From: Neolewinella agarilytica
GTDB lineage: Bacteria; Bacteroidota; Bacteroidia; Chitinophagales; Saprospiraceae
Length of the DNA: 64,000 nt
Direction of reading: 5' to 3'
Assembly: GCF_900110645.1 (NCBI RefSeq)
Contig: NZ_FOFB01000028.1
Span: forward strand, 1 to 64,000
Part shown: positions 51,867 to 59,827 of the stretch, piece after piece
Numbering within the stretch: the first letter of the stretch is position 1
How the letters are laid out: each line of letters opens with the position of its first letter
Made by a program: the position numbers and the translations under genes
Notes under the pieces: model-generated
The model's input: the letters and a program-made list of their open reading frames with translations, nothing else
Database searches by the model: none
What the model was told of the DNA's origin: nothing

Positions 51867-54062
51867 ATGTCTACCAATAAATCCCGTAGAAATTTCCTGA
51901 AAGTCTCCGCCGCCACCGGCGGTGGTTTTATGCTGGGCTTCAGCATCCTTACCTCCTGCGAACCCAAACCAGTAGTGGCCATGGAGCCCGAGCTGGTGAT
52001 GCCCGAAAAATGGATGGAGCTCAACGGCTTCATCAAAATTGGCGATAACGGCGTGGTAACCATCATGAGTCCTAACCCGGAAATTGGTCAGAACGTAAAA
52101 ACGGCCATGCCGATGATCATCGCCGAAGAGCTCGACGTTGACTGGAAAAACGTGGTTGTGGAGCAGGGCAAACTGGACACCGAAAACTTTGAGCGACAGA
52201 TTGCCGGCGGCAGCCAATCCATCCGCCACGGCTGGGAGCCACTGCGCAACACGGGCGCTACGGCCCGCGCCATGCTCGTCTCCGCCGCCGCCGAAAAACT
52301 AGAGGTTCCCGCCGGAGAACTCCGCACCGAAAACGGTGTCATTCACCACGATGCCTCCGGCAAAAGTATCGGGTACGGCGAAGTGGCCTCCCTGGCCGCC
52401 ACGATGGAAGTACCCACCGAGGTCGAATTAAAGGACCCTAAAGATTTCAAAATTATCGGCCACGGCAAAAAGAACGTCGACGCCAAAAAAATAGCTACCG
52501 GAAAGCCTCTTTTCGGTATCGACGTACAGCGCGAAGGCATGCTCTACGCCGGCATCATTCACCCGCCGGCTTTCGGTCTGGAGTTAAAATCTTTTGACGC
52601 CGCCGCTGCGCTGGCCATGCCCGGCATTACGGACGTTTTCTCCATCGACTGTGCCCCCGAGGGCAAAGAAATGCAATGGTCCGACGGTGCCACGGTACGC
52701 AAACAGGTGGCCGTAGTGGGCAAATCCACCTGGCAGGTGATGCAGGCCAAAAAAGCCGTCACCGTAGAATGGGCCAAAGCCAGTGACGCAGAAGACACGG
52801 CCGGCCACAAAGCCAAAATGGCCGACCTGATCGCTAACGGCAAAGCCGAAGAAGCCCGCCGTGATGGCGATCCGGAAGCCGCCTTCGCCAGCGCCGCCAA
52901 GATCGTTGAGGCCTCCTACTCTGCTCCCTTCCTGCCCCACAACACCATGGAGCCGATGAATTTCTTCGCTCACGTGACGGACGAGAAGGCTGAACTACAC
53001 GGCCCGGTACAAACACCGGAGTTTTTGGAAAAATCCATCGCTACGCTCTTCGATATGGACCCCGCGCAGATCGAAGTGGGCATGACCCGCATGGGCGGCG
53101 GCTTCGGCCGCCGGCTCTACGGTAGTTTCGCCGTGGAAGCAGCGCTCATCAGCAAGCAGGCGGGCGCTCCCGTCAAACTCGTCTACACCCGCGAAGACGA
53201 CATGACCCAGGGCACTTACCGCCCCGACTACCTCGTGAAGTACCGCGCCGGCCTCGACGCCGACGGCAAGCTCATCGCTTTCCACGTGCGCGGCACGGGC
53301 ACCCATGGCAGCCCCATCTTTGCTAACCGATTCCCCGCCGGAACGGTAGACAACTACCTGGCTGAGAACATCAGCATGGACTCCAACATCTCCACCGGTG
53401 CCTGGCGGGCACCGCGCTCCAACTTCATCGCGGGTGCCGAACAGGCCTTCCTCGACGAAGTAGCCGAAGCCGCCGGCAAAGACCCCATCGACTTCCGCCT
53501 CGAACTCTTCGACCGGGCCATCAAGGACCCCGTCGGGGAAAAGAACGACTACGACGCCGAGCGCTACGCTGGCGTGTTGAAGCTCGTTCGCAAAGAATCC
53601 GGCTGGGACGGCGACGCGGGCGAAGCCCGCGGTGTAGCCGCCTATTACTGCCATAACTCCTACGTTGCCCAGGTGCTACACCTGGAACTCGACGACAATG
53701 GCAACCCGAAAGTGGATAAAGTTGACTGCGCCGTAGACTGCGGTATCGTCGTTAACCCCGAAGGTGCCCGCAACCAGATCGAAGGTGGCATCGTCGATGG
53801 CATCGGCCACGCCCTCTACGGACAAATGACCTTTACCGACGGTAAACCCGATCACCAGAATTTTGACAGCTACCGCCTCATTCGGCACGCCGAAGCACCC
53901 CGCGAGATCAATACCTACTTCGTTGACAATGGCATCAAGCCCACCGGACTCGGCGAACCTTCCCTGCCGCCCATCATGGGTGCACTGGCGAACGCGATCT
54001 ACGCCGCCAAGGGAGAACGGGTGTATGATCAGCCGTTTATGGGAGCGGCTTTACGTGGCTGA
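51867..54062 (+). CDS. iorB: Molybdopterin-binding subunit of isoquinoline 1-oxidoreductase type
   Basis: 731 residues. KSRRNFLKVSAATGGGFMLGF is a twin-arginine signal, and a Cys after it (SILTSC) might even lipidate. The xanthine-oxidase-family molybdenum domain shows MTRMGGGFGRRLYGSF, the GAWRAPRSNF substrate channel motif, and GLGEPSLPPIMGALANAIYAA with the catalytic Glu. Two tandem half-domains account for the single long chain. It oxidises aldehydes or N-heterocycles in the periplasm; the substrate cannot be told. No cytochrome subunit gene follows. Confidence 0.92.
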   Translation: MSTNKSRRNFLKVSAATGGGFMLGFSILTSCEPKPVVAMEPELVMPEKWMELNGFIKIGDNGVVTIMSPNPEIGQNVKTAMPMIIAEELDVDWKNVVVEQGKLDTENFERQIAGGSQSIRHGWEPLRNTGATARAMLVSAAAEKLEVPAGELRTENGVIHHDASGKSIGYGEVASLAATMEVPTEVELKDPKDFKIIGHGKKNVDAKKIATGKPLFGIDVQREGMLYAGIIHPPAFGLELKSFDAAAALAMPGITDVFSIDCAPEGKEMQWSDGATVRKQVAVVGKSTWQVMQAKKAVTVEWAKASDAEDTAGHKAKMADLIANGKAEEARRDGDPEAAFASAAKIVEASYSAPFLPHNTMEPMNFFAHVTDEKAELHGPVQTPEFLEKSIATLFDMDPAQIEVGMTRMGGGFGRRLYGSFAVEAALISKQAGAPVKLVYTREDDMTQGTYRPDYLVKYRAGLDADGKLIAFHVRGTGTHGSPIFANRFPAGTVDNYLAENISMDSNISTGAWRAPRSNFIAGAEQAFLDEVAEAAGKDPIDFRLELFDRAIKDPVGEKNDYDAERYAGVLKLVRKESGWDGDAGEARGVAAYYCHNSYVAQVLHLELDDNGNPKVDKVDCAVDCGIVVNPEGARNQIEGGIVDGIGHALYGQMTFTDGKPDHQNFDSYRLIRHAEAPREINTYFVDNGIKPTGLGEPSLPPIMGALANAIYAAKGERVYDQPFMGAALRG

Positions 54063-54120
54063 TCGTGACCCGCTTCGTGCGTTCGGACTAGTCTCCAAGC
54101 CCAGGCGTTCGGTATCTAAG

Positions 54121-54273
54121 GTGATTAATAGATAGCACCGGGACGCTCTCAGGTCCCGCAATACTGCGGGACGCTAAGAGGCCCCTTGAGTCGGGTACCA
54201 GGACCTTGTAGCGTCGCGAAGCGTCCTGCAAGCGTCCGAGTGAGATGTGTATGTACCTTAATCTTTTAATCAC
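54121..54273. repeat. MITE-like element with GTGATTAA ends
   Basis: The terminal inverted repeats are gtgattaa (54121-54128) and ttaatcac (54266-54273), extending imperfectly to ~14 bases. Inside are the 8-bp hairpin GTCCCGCA-ATAC-TGCGGGAC (54153-54172) and a second one around agcgtcgcgaagcgt. Shares a 23-mer and one terminus with the copy at 7311. Confidence 0.7.
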
Positions 54274-54297
54274 TATAGCTCGTAACTTGCGATCTAA

Positions 54298-55794
54298 TCA
54301 AAGCCCGTAAGTAATCCCAATACTGCCGCCCAGCAAAACAGCCCGCTGACGGAGCCCCGTTACGGAGGATTCCCCGAAGCGATAGTAGTGAACATCCGCT
54401 TGCAGAAGGAGCCTGGTACGGCTGTTAGGCCTCGGGCTGAACATCAGGGAAGGTCGCAGCCGGTAGGACAGAAAGAAATCGGAAGTATCTCCAGAGGAGG
54501 AGTCATAGGTAATGACTTCGTCCGGTGCAGCCAGCGTTCGCCCGCTGGCCTGTAATTGGTAATTCAGGCCTACGCCTGCTCCCAGGCCTGCAGTGTAGCG
54601 CCCAAAGGTCTGGCGGTATTCCAATAAAACCGGGAGAGATAAAAATTGCTGGTAATTGTTGTGTGCAATCCGGCGGATGGACGTGGCCGCCGTAGTCCGG
54701 TAGGGAAAAGAAGGATGAGCCGCTACCGTATCCCGCTCAATGGTGTAGCGAAAAGTATTGTGCGTCCGCCAATACTCCAGTCCCGTATTAAGCCTGAATT
54801 TATTGGAGAGCCGGTATGAAAGTTCCAGCGAAACAGACTGGCCGAAGGTGTTGCCAACGGCAGCATTAAGAGCGTTTGCAGCATTTCCTTCGGATGGGTT
54901 CAGGTATTTCCGGAGCATCAGGCTAGTACCTGCTGAAGCGCTGAACTCCAGCTTAGCCGCACCGGCCGTTCGGAAGGTCTCCGGTGAGGGCGGGGAAAAT
55001 GATACTTCAGGAAAGGCGGGGAGGTTTTCGTCGAGACTTAGCGGTTCAATGGCAAGGGAAGGAAGTGACACTCTGGCAGACAAGGCTGCAGTAGCATCGA
55101 CTTCTTTTTCAACGCCAGCTTGCGCCGTGTTGGAAAATCCGGAAGGTGACGTACGCCCTTCCGCAGAAGCCGTGGATTGGCTGGCGGGCAGGTCGGTAAG
55201 CTGCAGTAAGGTGAGTCGCTCCGCTTCATTTTCGATCGATCGTGTCGCGCTTGCCGTCGTTCCGGCAGCAGCGTTTCGCTCCACTCTGGTACGACCAGTG
55301 GTCGCTCCCGAAGGAGAAGTGGACTCCACTTTGGTTTCGTTGGATGCGGATGCGTTTTGGGGGGCGGGACCCGCAGGTGCAGAGGGATGTTTCCCGGAGG
55401 AAGCAGAGGGAGTAGCGGGCTGCGAACCAGTCTTCACAGATTCCATTTCGGAAGCAACCATCGCCTCCTGCGCACTTCCCGTAGCCAGCTTGGGCAGCTC
55501 CGCCGGAAGGTTCGGCTCACTACTCGCCACAACGGAGTCTCTTTCTGTTGCCAAGTCCGCCAGAGCGCGTTCTTGCTGACCTCCAAAGGGCCATAGCAGC
55601 AGCCCGGCCAGAATAAGCCCGCCAAGCAGCAGGCTAAGGACCACACCCCGGAACGGAGAACCAGCAACGGGTTCCTCCTCATTCTCTGGCGGTAGTCCGG
55701 CCTCGATGTCCGCCCAAAGGTCATCCGCATCGATCTCCTCAGTGGAGGTCGCTTCGCGGAAGTGCCGTCGGATGTAATCTTCAAATAGTTTCAT
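54298..55794 (-). CDS. Anti-sigma-like membrane protein fused to a beta-barrel-like domain
   Basis: 498 residues in four parts: a cytoplasmic N terminus (1-49, MKLFEDYIRRHFREATSTEEIDADDLWADIE), one transmembrane helix (50-69), a long Ser/Thr/Ala/Pro-rich linker (70-~275), and a C-terminal domain (~281-498) with alternating strands and aromatic ends (SVSLELSYRLSNKFRLNTGLEYWR, YTAGLGAGVGLNYQLQ, GGSIGITYGL) of the outer-membrane beta-barrel type. The gene follows the ECF sigma gene on the same strand. By neighbourhood I infer an anti-sigma factor that spans the envelope. No catalytic motif. Confidence 0.72.
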   Translation of the reverse strand: MKLFEDYIRRHFREATSTEEIDADDLWADIEAGLPPENEEEPVAGSPFRGVVLSLLLGGLILAGLLLWPFGGQQERALADLATERDSVVASSEPNLPAELPKLATGSAQEAMVASEMESVKTGSQPATPSASSGKHPSAPAGPAPQNASASNETKVESTSPSGATTGRTRVERNAAAGTTASATRSIENEAERLTLLQLTDLPASQSTASAEGRTSPSGFSNTAQAGVEKEVDATAALSARVSLPSLAIEPLSLDENLPAFPEVSFSPPSPETFRTAGAAKLEFSASAGTSLMLRKYLNPSEGNAANALNAAVGNTFGQSVSLELSYRLSNKFRLNTGLEYWRTHNTFRYTIERDTVAAHPSFPYRTTAATSIRRIAHNNYQQFLSLPVLLEYRQTFGRYTAGLGAGVGLNYQLQASGRTLAAPDEVITYDSSSGDTSDFFLSYRLRPSLMFSPRPNSRTRLLLQADVHYYRFGESSVTGLRQRAVLLGGSIGITYGL

Positions 55795-55852
55795 ACTGAT
55801 ATTCGGGTAAATCTGTATCGTATAGTTGTACTAAGATTGGTGAGTAAAATGC

Positions 55853-56488
55853 TTACACATCCGGTAAGCCATAAACGAAGGCCTGCACCAACATGAAGGC
55901 TTGAATGCTCATCATCTCCCGCCGGAATCGTGGGTCATCCCGCAGGGGAGACTTCGGGTCGCGCACCATCTCCTGTTTCAACCAGGCTCTTGCCCGCGAA
56001 AGTCGTTTGCGGGAAAGGGCAGCGTCAATATTCAGCATCTCCGCGATTTCAGGATGCGAAAATCCATCAATTACGTTCAGGCTGAAAACGGCGTAATAGG
56101 CTTCGGGCATTCGCTTTAGCCAGATGATCAAATCATCAGTAGACAGCTTCTCTATCACCTCCGGTGAGGTACACTGTTGGCTTCTTTCCGCGATGAGTTC
56201 TTCCGTAGCATTCTTTTGTCCGTTTGAATTTCTCTTCAGACAGTTATTGATCAGCACGCGGGTGGCCCATGTTTTGAATCCCGCCCGCGACGGATCATAC
56301 TGCTCCAGCTTATGAAAAATGTTCAGGTAGCTGTCCTGCAGGGTGTCTTTCAGATCTTCCGGATTACGGAGGTAGCGTTTGGCGATGATGGTAAAGTAGG
56401 GGACCGTCAGTTCATAGAGCCGCCGTTGCGCCACCCGTTGGTTGGCGATGCAGTCGGCAATCAGTCGCTGATCAATTCCCTGGTTCAT
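55853..56488 (-). CDS. ECF-type RNA polymerase sigma factor
   Basis: 211 residues. Region 2: YLRNPEDLKDTLQDSYLNIFHKLEQYDPSRAGFKTWATRVLINNCLKR; region 4: YYAVFSLNVIDGFSHPEIAEMLNIDAALSRKRLSRARAWLKQEM, with a helix-turn-helix. An in-frame TTG precedes the ATG at 56488. The downstream gene (54298) encodes its probable membrane partner, 58 bases away. Confidence 0.88.
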   Translation of the reverse strand: MNQGIDQRLIADCIANQRVAQRRLYELTVPYFTIIAKRYLRNPEDLKDTLQDSYLNIFHKLEQYDPSRAGFKTWATRVLINNCLKRNSNGQKNATEELIAERSQQCTSPEVIEKLSTDDLIIWLKRMPEAYYAVFSLNVIDGFSHPEIAEMLNIDAALSRKRLSRARAWLKQEMVRDPKSPLRDDPRFRREMMSIQAFMLVQAFVYGLPDV

Positions 56489-56905
56489 CAATTTAGTTCT
56501 TTAAATAAGGCGGGCCGACTAGTCGGCAAGTCTACCCGCCCTGATCGCGGGCGAACCGCTTACCTCCTCAGGTAGTAAGGTAAGCTTCAAAGTGGTGCTA
56601 CCGCTAATGTTTTTAGTTATAGTGTGGATAACAATTTGCACAAGCACCCCTCGACTACCATTTCACTGCGCGGCTGGCTTCGCCGGTCCACTCCCTTCGG
56701 TCGGTCGATGTACGCTCGGGGTCCGGGCCTGTGGGGTAAAGACCGTCGACAAACTTCGCTTGAGGCGAAGTTTGTCGACGGCCTAACATTAACTCGCCGG
56801 TCACCGGGCAAAGCCCGACCTCGGTCTCTGAGCGTAGTCGAATGGGTGTGGAGGGCGTAGTCGAGGGGCTTTTTTCTGCCCGTTTGTGCAATTTGTTAGC
56901 CACAC
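56489..56905. other. Intergenic region occupied by a MITE-like element
   Basis: No gene supported. About 130 bases of leader for the sigma gene, then the element 56622-56905, which reaches the stop codon of the neighbouring gene. Confidence 0.6.
56622..56905. mobile_element. MITE-like element with 22-bp terminal inverted repeats
   Basis: 56622-56643 (core gtgtggataacaatttgcac) and 56884-56905 are inverted copies with 2 mismatches in 22. A second inner pair, cccctcgactac / gtagtcgagggg, follows at both ends. In the middle is a perfect 17-bp stem (ccgtcgacaaacttcgc, 56743-56759) with a 5-base loop. No transposase is encoded, so a non-autonomous element is the best reading. The right end abuts the stop codon of the Cys-repeat gene. 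Confidence 0.68.
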
Positions 56906-57889
56906 TTAATTACACCTGCAATCCCGGCCAATCGATCCGGGAATACTGTCTGCCGTAATACAGGCATCTCCGATGTTGAGCTGCAGGTCGGGGCAATCGA
57001 ACATGCTGTTGCTTTCACAGCCACAGTCTTGGGTGACAATTCCTGCTCCTCCCGCAGGGGTGCGGCAGGCATCCCCGACGTTGGCCTCTAATTCCGGACA
57101 GTCAAAAGCTCCTGAGCCATCTCCAATACATTCACAGCGTTCATTTACTATGCCTAAGTTACCATTACTAAGCGTACAGGTATCCCTGACATTCAGTTGG
57201 AGGTCGGGGCAATCAAAAGTATTCCCTCCTCCCAAACACTCACAGTCTCCGGAAAGGATGCCAAAAGAGCCATCGGCCAGCATGCAGGAATCGCGAAAAT
57301 TCAGCATCAATTCAGGGCAGTCATAAGTAGTGGTTACTGCTTCACAGTTACAGTTCTCGTCAATAAAACCTTCCCCTCCGCCTGGCACCCGGCAGGCATC
57401 GTTATAGTTCGCCTGTAGCTCCGGGCAGTCGAAGGTATTCCCGTTTCCTAAGCACTCGCAATCCTCGCTGGCAATGCCGAAGTCACCGTTGTCAAGTCTG
57501 CAGGTATCCCCAATATTGGTTTCTAAGCGAGGGCAGTCAAAATCCGTGGAAGAACCGCCGAGACACACACAGTCTCCGGAAAGAATACCAAGGGTGCCGT
57601 CCGCATTCATACAAGTATCCCGGAAGTTGAGCTCCCATTCAGGGCAGTCAAAAATATTCCCCAGCGTATCGCCCCGGCATTCACAGTCTTCGGTCACTAC
57701 GCCAAAAAACGTCTGCGGAGCGCCAAGGATGGTCAGCTCACAGCTGTCCCCGAAATTGAGTTGTATCTCCGGGCAATCCAGAATGGGGTTGAGTTCAAAT
57801 TCATCCGTTTCAAAAATCCCACAGGAAGAAAAAATGGCGGAAGCGGCCAGGAAAAAGATCATGCCGTAGGATAAAATACGAAATTGCAT
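56906..57889 (-). CDS. Lipoprotein with eight cysteine-rich ~36-residue repeats
   Basis: 327 residues from the ATG at 57889. Lipobox SAIFSSC, then eight tandem repeats of the plan FDCPELQLNxxDxCxxxxGxxGIxxxDCxCxG, each with four cysteines (about 32 in all). Repeats differ in sequence but keep cysteine spacing, so they are old duplications. The spacing suggests two disulfides per repeat, as in EGF-like chains, or a metal-binding array. No enzyme motif. Surface-exposed extension or adhesin is a fair guess, not shown. It follows the sigma factor gene across a MITE-like element. Confidence 0.75.
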   Translation of the reverse strand: MQFRILSYGMIFFLAASAIFSSCGIFETDEFELNPILDCPEIQLNFGDSCELTILGAPQTFFGVVTEDCECRGDTLGNIFDCPEWELNFRDTCMNADGTLGILSGDCVCLGGSSTDFDCPRLETNIGDTCRLDNGDFGIASEDCECLGNGNTFDCPELQANYNDACRVPGGGEGFIDENCNCEAVTTTYDCPELMLNFRDSCMLADGSFGILSGDCECLGGGNTFDCPDLQLNVRDTCTLSNGNLGIVNERCECIGDGSGAFDCPELEANVGDACRTPAGGAGIVTQDCGCESNSMFDCPDLQLNIGDACITADSIPGSIGRDCRCN

Positions 57890-58107
57890 AAAGCGAAGTT
57901 TCTTTGGTTTGCAAAATGAATACAGCCCGTTCAGGAGCTGCTTTCGGGTACTTATATCCGCCCATTGAATAAAGTGTGACAGCAAAGCCAAAAAATATTT
58001 TTCTTTTCTTTAGTGCTTTGAGCCAATGAGTTCATCTCCGTTGATTCGCATAAACAGCGCTTCTGATTTACTCGGAATACAATTCTTCGACCGAAATAAT
58101 TGATCTC

Positions 58108-59022
58108 ATGCAGCTAGGCTACGTTACCGCTATTCTCCCCGAGCTTTCCCTGGAAGAGCACCTCGCCTTCGCCGCTGAAGTGGGTTATGACTGTCTGGAA
58201 GTCATGTGCTGGCCACCCGGCAAGGCAGAACGCCGCTACGCCGGCGTTACCCACATTGACATCAGCCGGCTCGATGAAGCTGGCATTGAGGAGATTGTCG
58301 ATTTACAGAAAAAGTACGGCGTCAGCATCAGTTCCCTGGGCTACTATCCGAACCCGCTGGCTGCGGATGAGGCGGAGGCAAAAGTGTATACCGATCACAT
58401 CCTGGCGCTAATCGACGCCGCTGCCGCTCTTAGCATCAACTGCGTTACCACTTTTGTTGGCCGGGACAAAAACCGCACCATCGAAGAACAGTGGCCCCGC
58501 TTTCTGGCAACCTGGCGCCCAATTGTGTCATACGCCGAAGAGAAAGGTGTCTCCATCGGCATCGAGAACTGCCCCATGCGTTTCACGAAAGACGAGTGGC
58601 CGGGCGGCACGAACCTGGCCATCAGCCCCGCCGTTTGGGAGCGGATGTGGGCTGACATCCCCAATGCTAACTGGGGGCTGAACTATGACCCCAGCCATTT
58701 TATCCTTCAGCACATGGACTACACCCTCCCCTTCCGGGATTACCCGGAGCGGATGATTCACGTACACGCCAAGGATGCGCGTATCGACGTTGACAAACGA
58801 AACCGTCATGGTGTATTCAGCCATCCCAACCTTTGGCATACGCCAAAGATTCCCGGGCTGGGCGATGTGGATTGGGGGCGCTTCGTTGGCTACCTGCGCG
58901 AGACCGGCTACGACGGCGCCATCTGCGTGGAGGTGGAAGACCGGACTTTTGAGGGCGACACGGAGCTGCGTAAGGCCAGCTTACGGCAGAGTTACCGGCA
59001 TTTACGGCAGTTTGTGGGGTAA
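58108..59022 (+). CDS. Sugar phosphate isomerase/epimerase (TIM barrel, AP2Ec family)
   Basis: 304 residues of the xylose-isomerase-like TIM barrel. The metal ligands expected for the family are visible: Glu in SIGIENCP, Asp in LNYDPSHF, His in [10 protein letters not shown] and Glu in CVEVEDRTF. Homologues act on inositol, hydroxypyruvate or keto-sugars; the reaction here is not readable. No signal peptide. Monocistronic, next to a convergent small lipoprotein gene. Confidence 0.88.
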   Translation: MQLGYVTAILPELSLEEHLAFAAEVGYDCLEVMCWPPGKAERRYAGVTHIDISRLDEAGIEEIVDLQKKYGVSISSLGYYPNPLAADEAEAKVYTDHILALIDAAAALSINCVTTFVGRDKNRTIEEQWPRFLATWRPIVSYAEEKGVSIGIENCPMRFTKDEWPGGTNLAISPAVWERMWADIPNANWGLNYDPSHFILQHMDYTLPFRDYPERMIHVHAKDARIDVDKRNRHGVFSHPNLWHTPKIPGLGDVDWGRFVGYLRETGYDGAICVEVEDRTFEGDTELRKASLRQSYRHLRQFVG

Positions 59023-59046
59023 CTGCCTCCTTCGGGTGCAGCGATC

Positions 59047-59529
59047 CTACTGCTTTTCAATTTCCACCTTCACCGAATCGAGGCTTTCCATCAGCTTATC
59101 AAGGCCGCCTTTAAGGATTCCACTAAGCTCTTCGCCTTCGGGCAGCTTATCGATGATGTCTTTCATTTCATCTTTAGAAGGCATCTCCTTACTGATCTTA
59201 TCGATGGCTTCGTCTACTTCACCCCGGGTGGGAGCATCTTCAGCAATTTTATCGATGGCCTCATCGATCTTACGATCCAATTCCTCATCGGTAGGCCATT
59301 CCGCCAGCAGTTTGTCCAGCTCCGCCCGGGCTTCTGCCTGCTCGTCGGCGGGCATTTCAGCAATTTTCTTTTCTGCCATCCGCTTGAACTCCTCCTTAGT
59401 CGGGAGCTTTTCCTGAATGGCGTCCACGTAGCCCTTAATGGCGTCAGAATCCATGATCCCATCAGCCGTACAGGAGGTGAAGGTCAAAGCAAATACGGCC
59501 ATGAGGCAAAAAGTAAGCAGCTTACGCAT
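59047..59529 (-). CDS. Helical, highly charged small lipoprotein
   Basis: 160 residues. Lipobox LTFTSC (Cys20); the rest is almost entirely charged helix with repeated patterns LPTKEEFKR, WPTDEELDRKIDEAIDKI, APTRGEVDEAIDKI, MPSKDEMKDIIDKL, each beginning with P-(T/S)-x-x-E. Four or five such ~26-30-residue units suggest a coiled rod at the outer membrane. No family recognised. Confidence 0.7.
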   Translation of the reverse strand: MRKLLTFCLMAVFALTFTSCTADGIMDSDAIKGYVDAIQEKLPTKEEFKRMAEKKIAEMPADEQAEARAELDKLLAEWPTDEELDRKIDEAIDKIAEDAPTRGEVDEAIDKISKEMPSKDEMKDIIDKLPEGEELSGILKGGLDKLMESLDSVKVEIEKQ

Positions 59530-59753
59530 AGTATCGGATGTTATTGGTTTGTGTGTTTATTGACTGAACCGCCTGCATGTTACGGGCAGCGACAACGAAT
59601 TACACTTCCTATCGACTAATGTAGGGAAAATGTCGATGAGGCGCGGGCGCGGGTGCAAGGGGGGGCATCCCGAGAGGCAAAGGGAAAGTGTTTGGAATTG
59701 TTTACTGACATAAATGCTGCGAACAAATAAGCCTTGCTCCTTAAACCTCCCCT

Positions 59754-59771
59754 GCACCTGCGTCCGCGCCC
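59754..59771. repeat. Recurring 18-mer GCACCTGCGTCCGCGCCC
   Basis: Exact copy also at 10069-10086 (inside a gene). The GCGGCCGC variant is at 28821-28838, 40867-40884 and, reversed, 31154-31170. See the finding for the list. Confidence 0.75.
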
Positions 59772-59781
59772 ATATTTTGGC

Positions 59782-59789
59782 TATCTTTG
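59782..59789 (+). promoter_or_regulatory. -7 element TATCTTTG upstream of the ABC-F gene
   Basis: Exact TAnnTTTG match, 38 bases before the ATG and 10 bases after the recurring 18-mer. Confidence 0.6.
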
Positions 59790-59827
59790 CGCCCGTTTTC
59801 CGGCCTTTACCGACCAAACTATAAACT

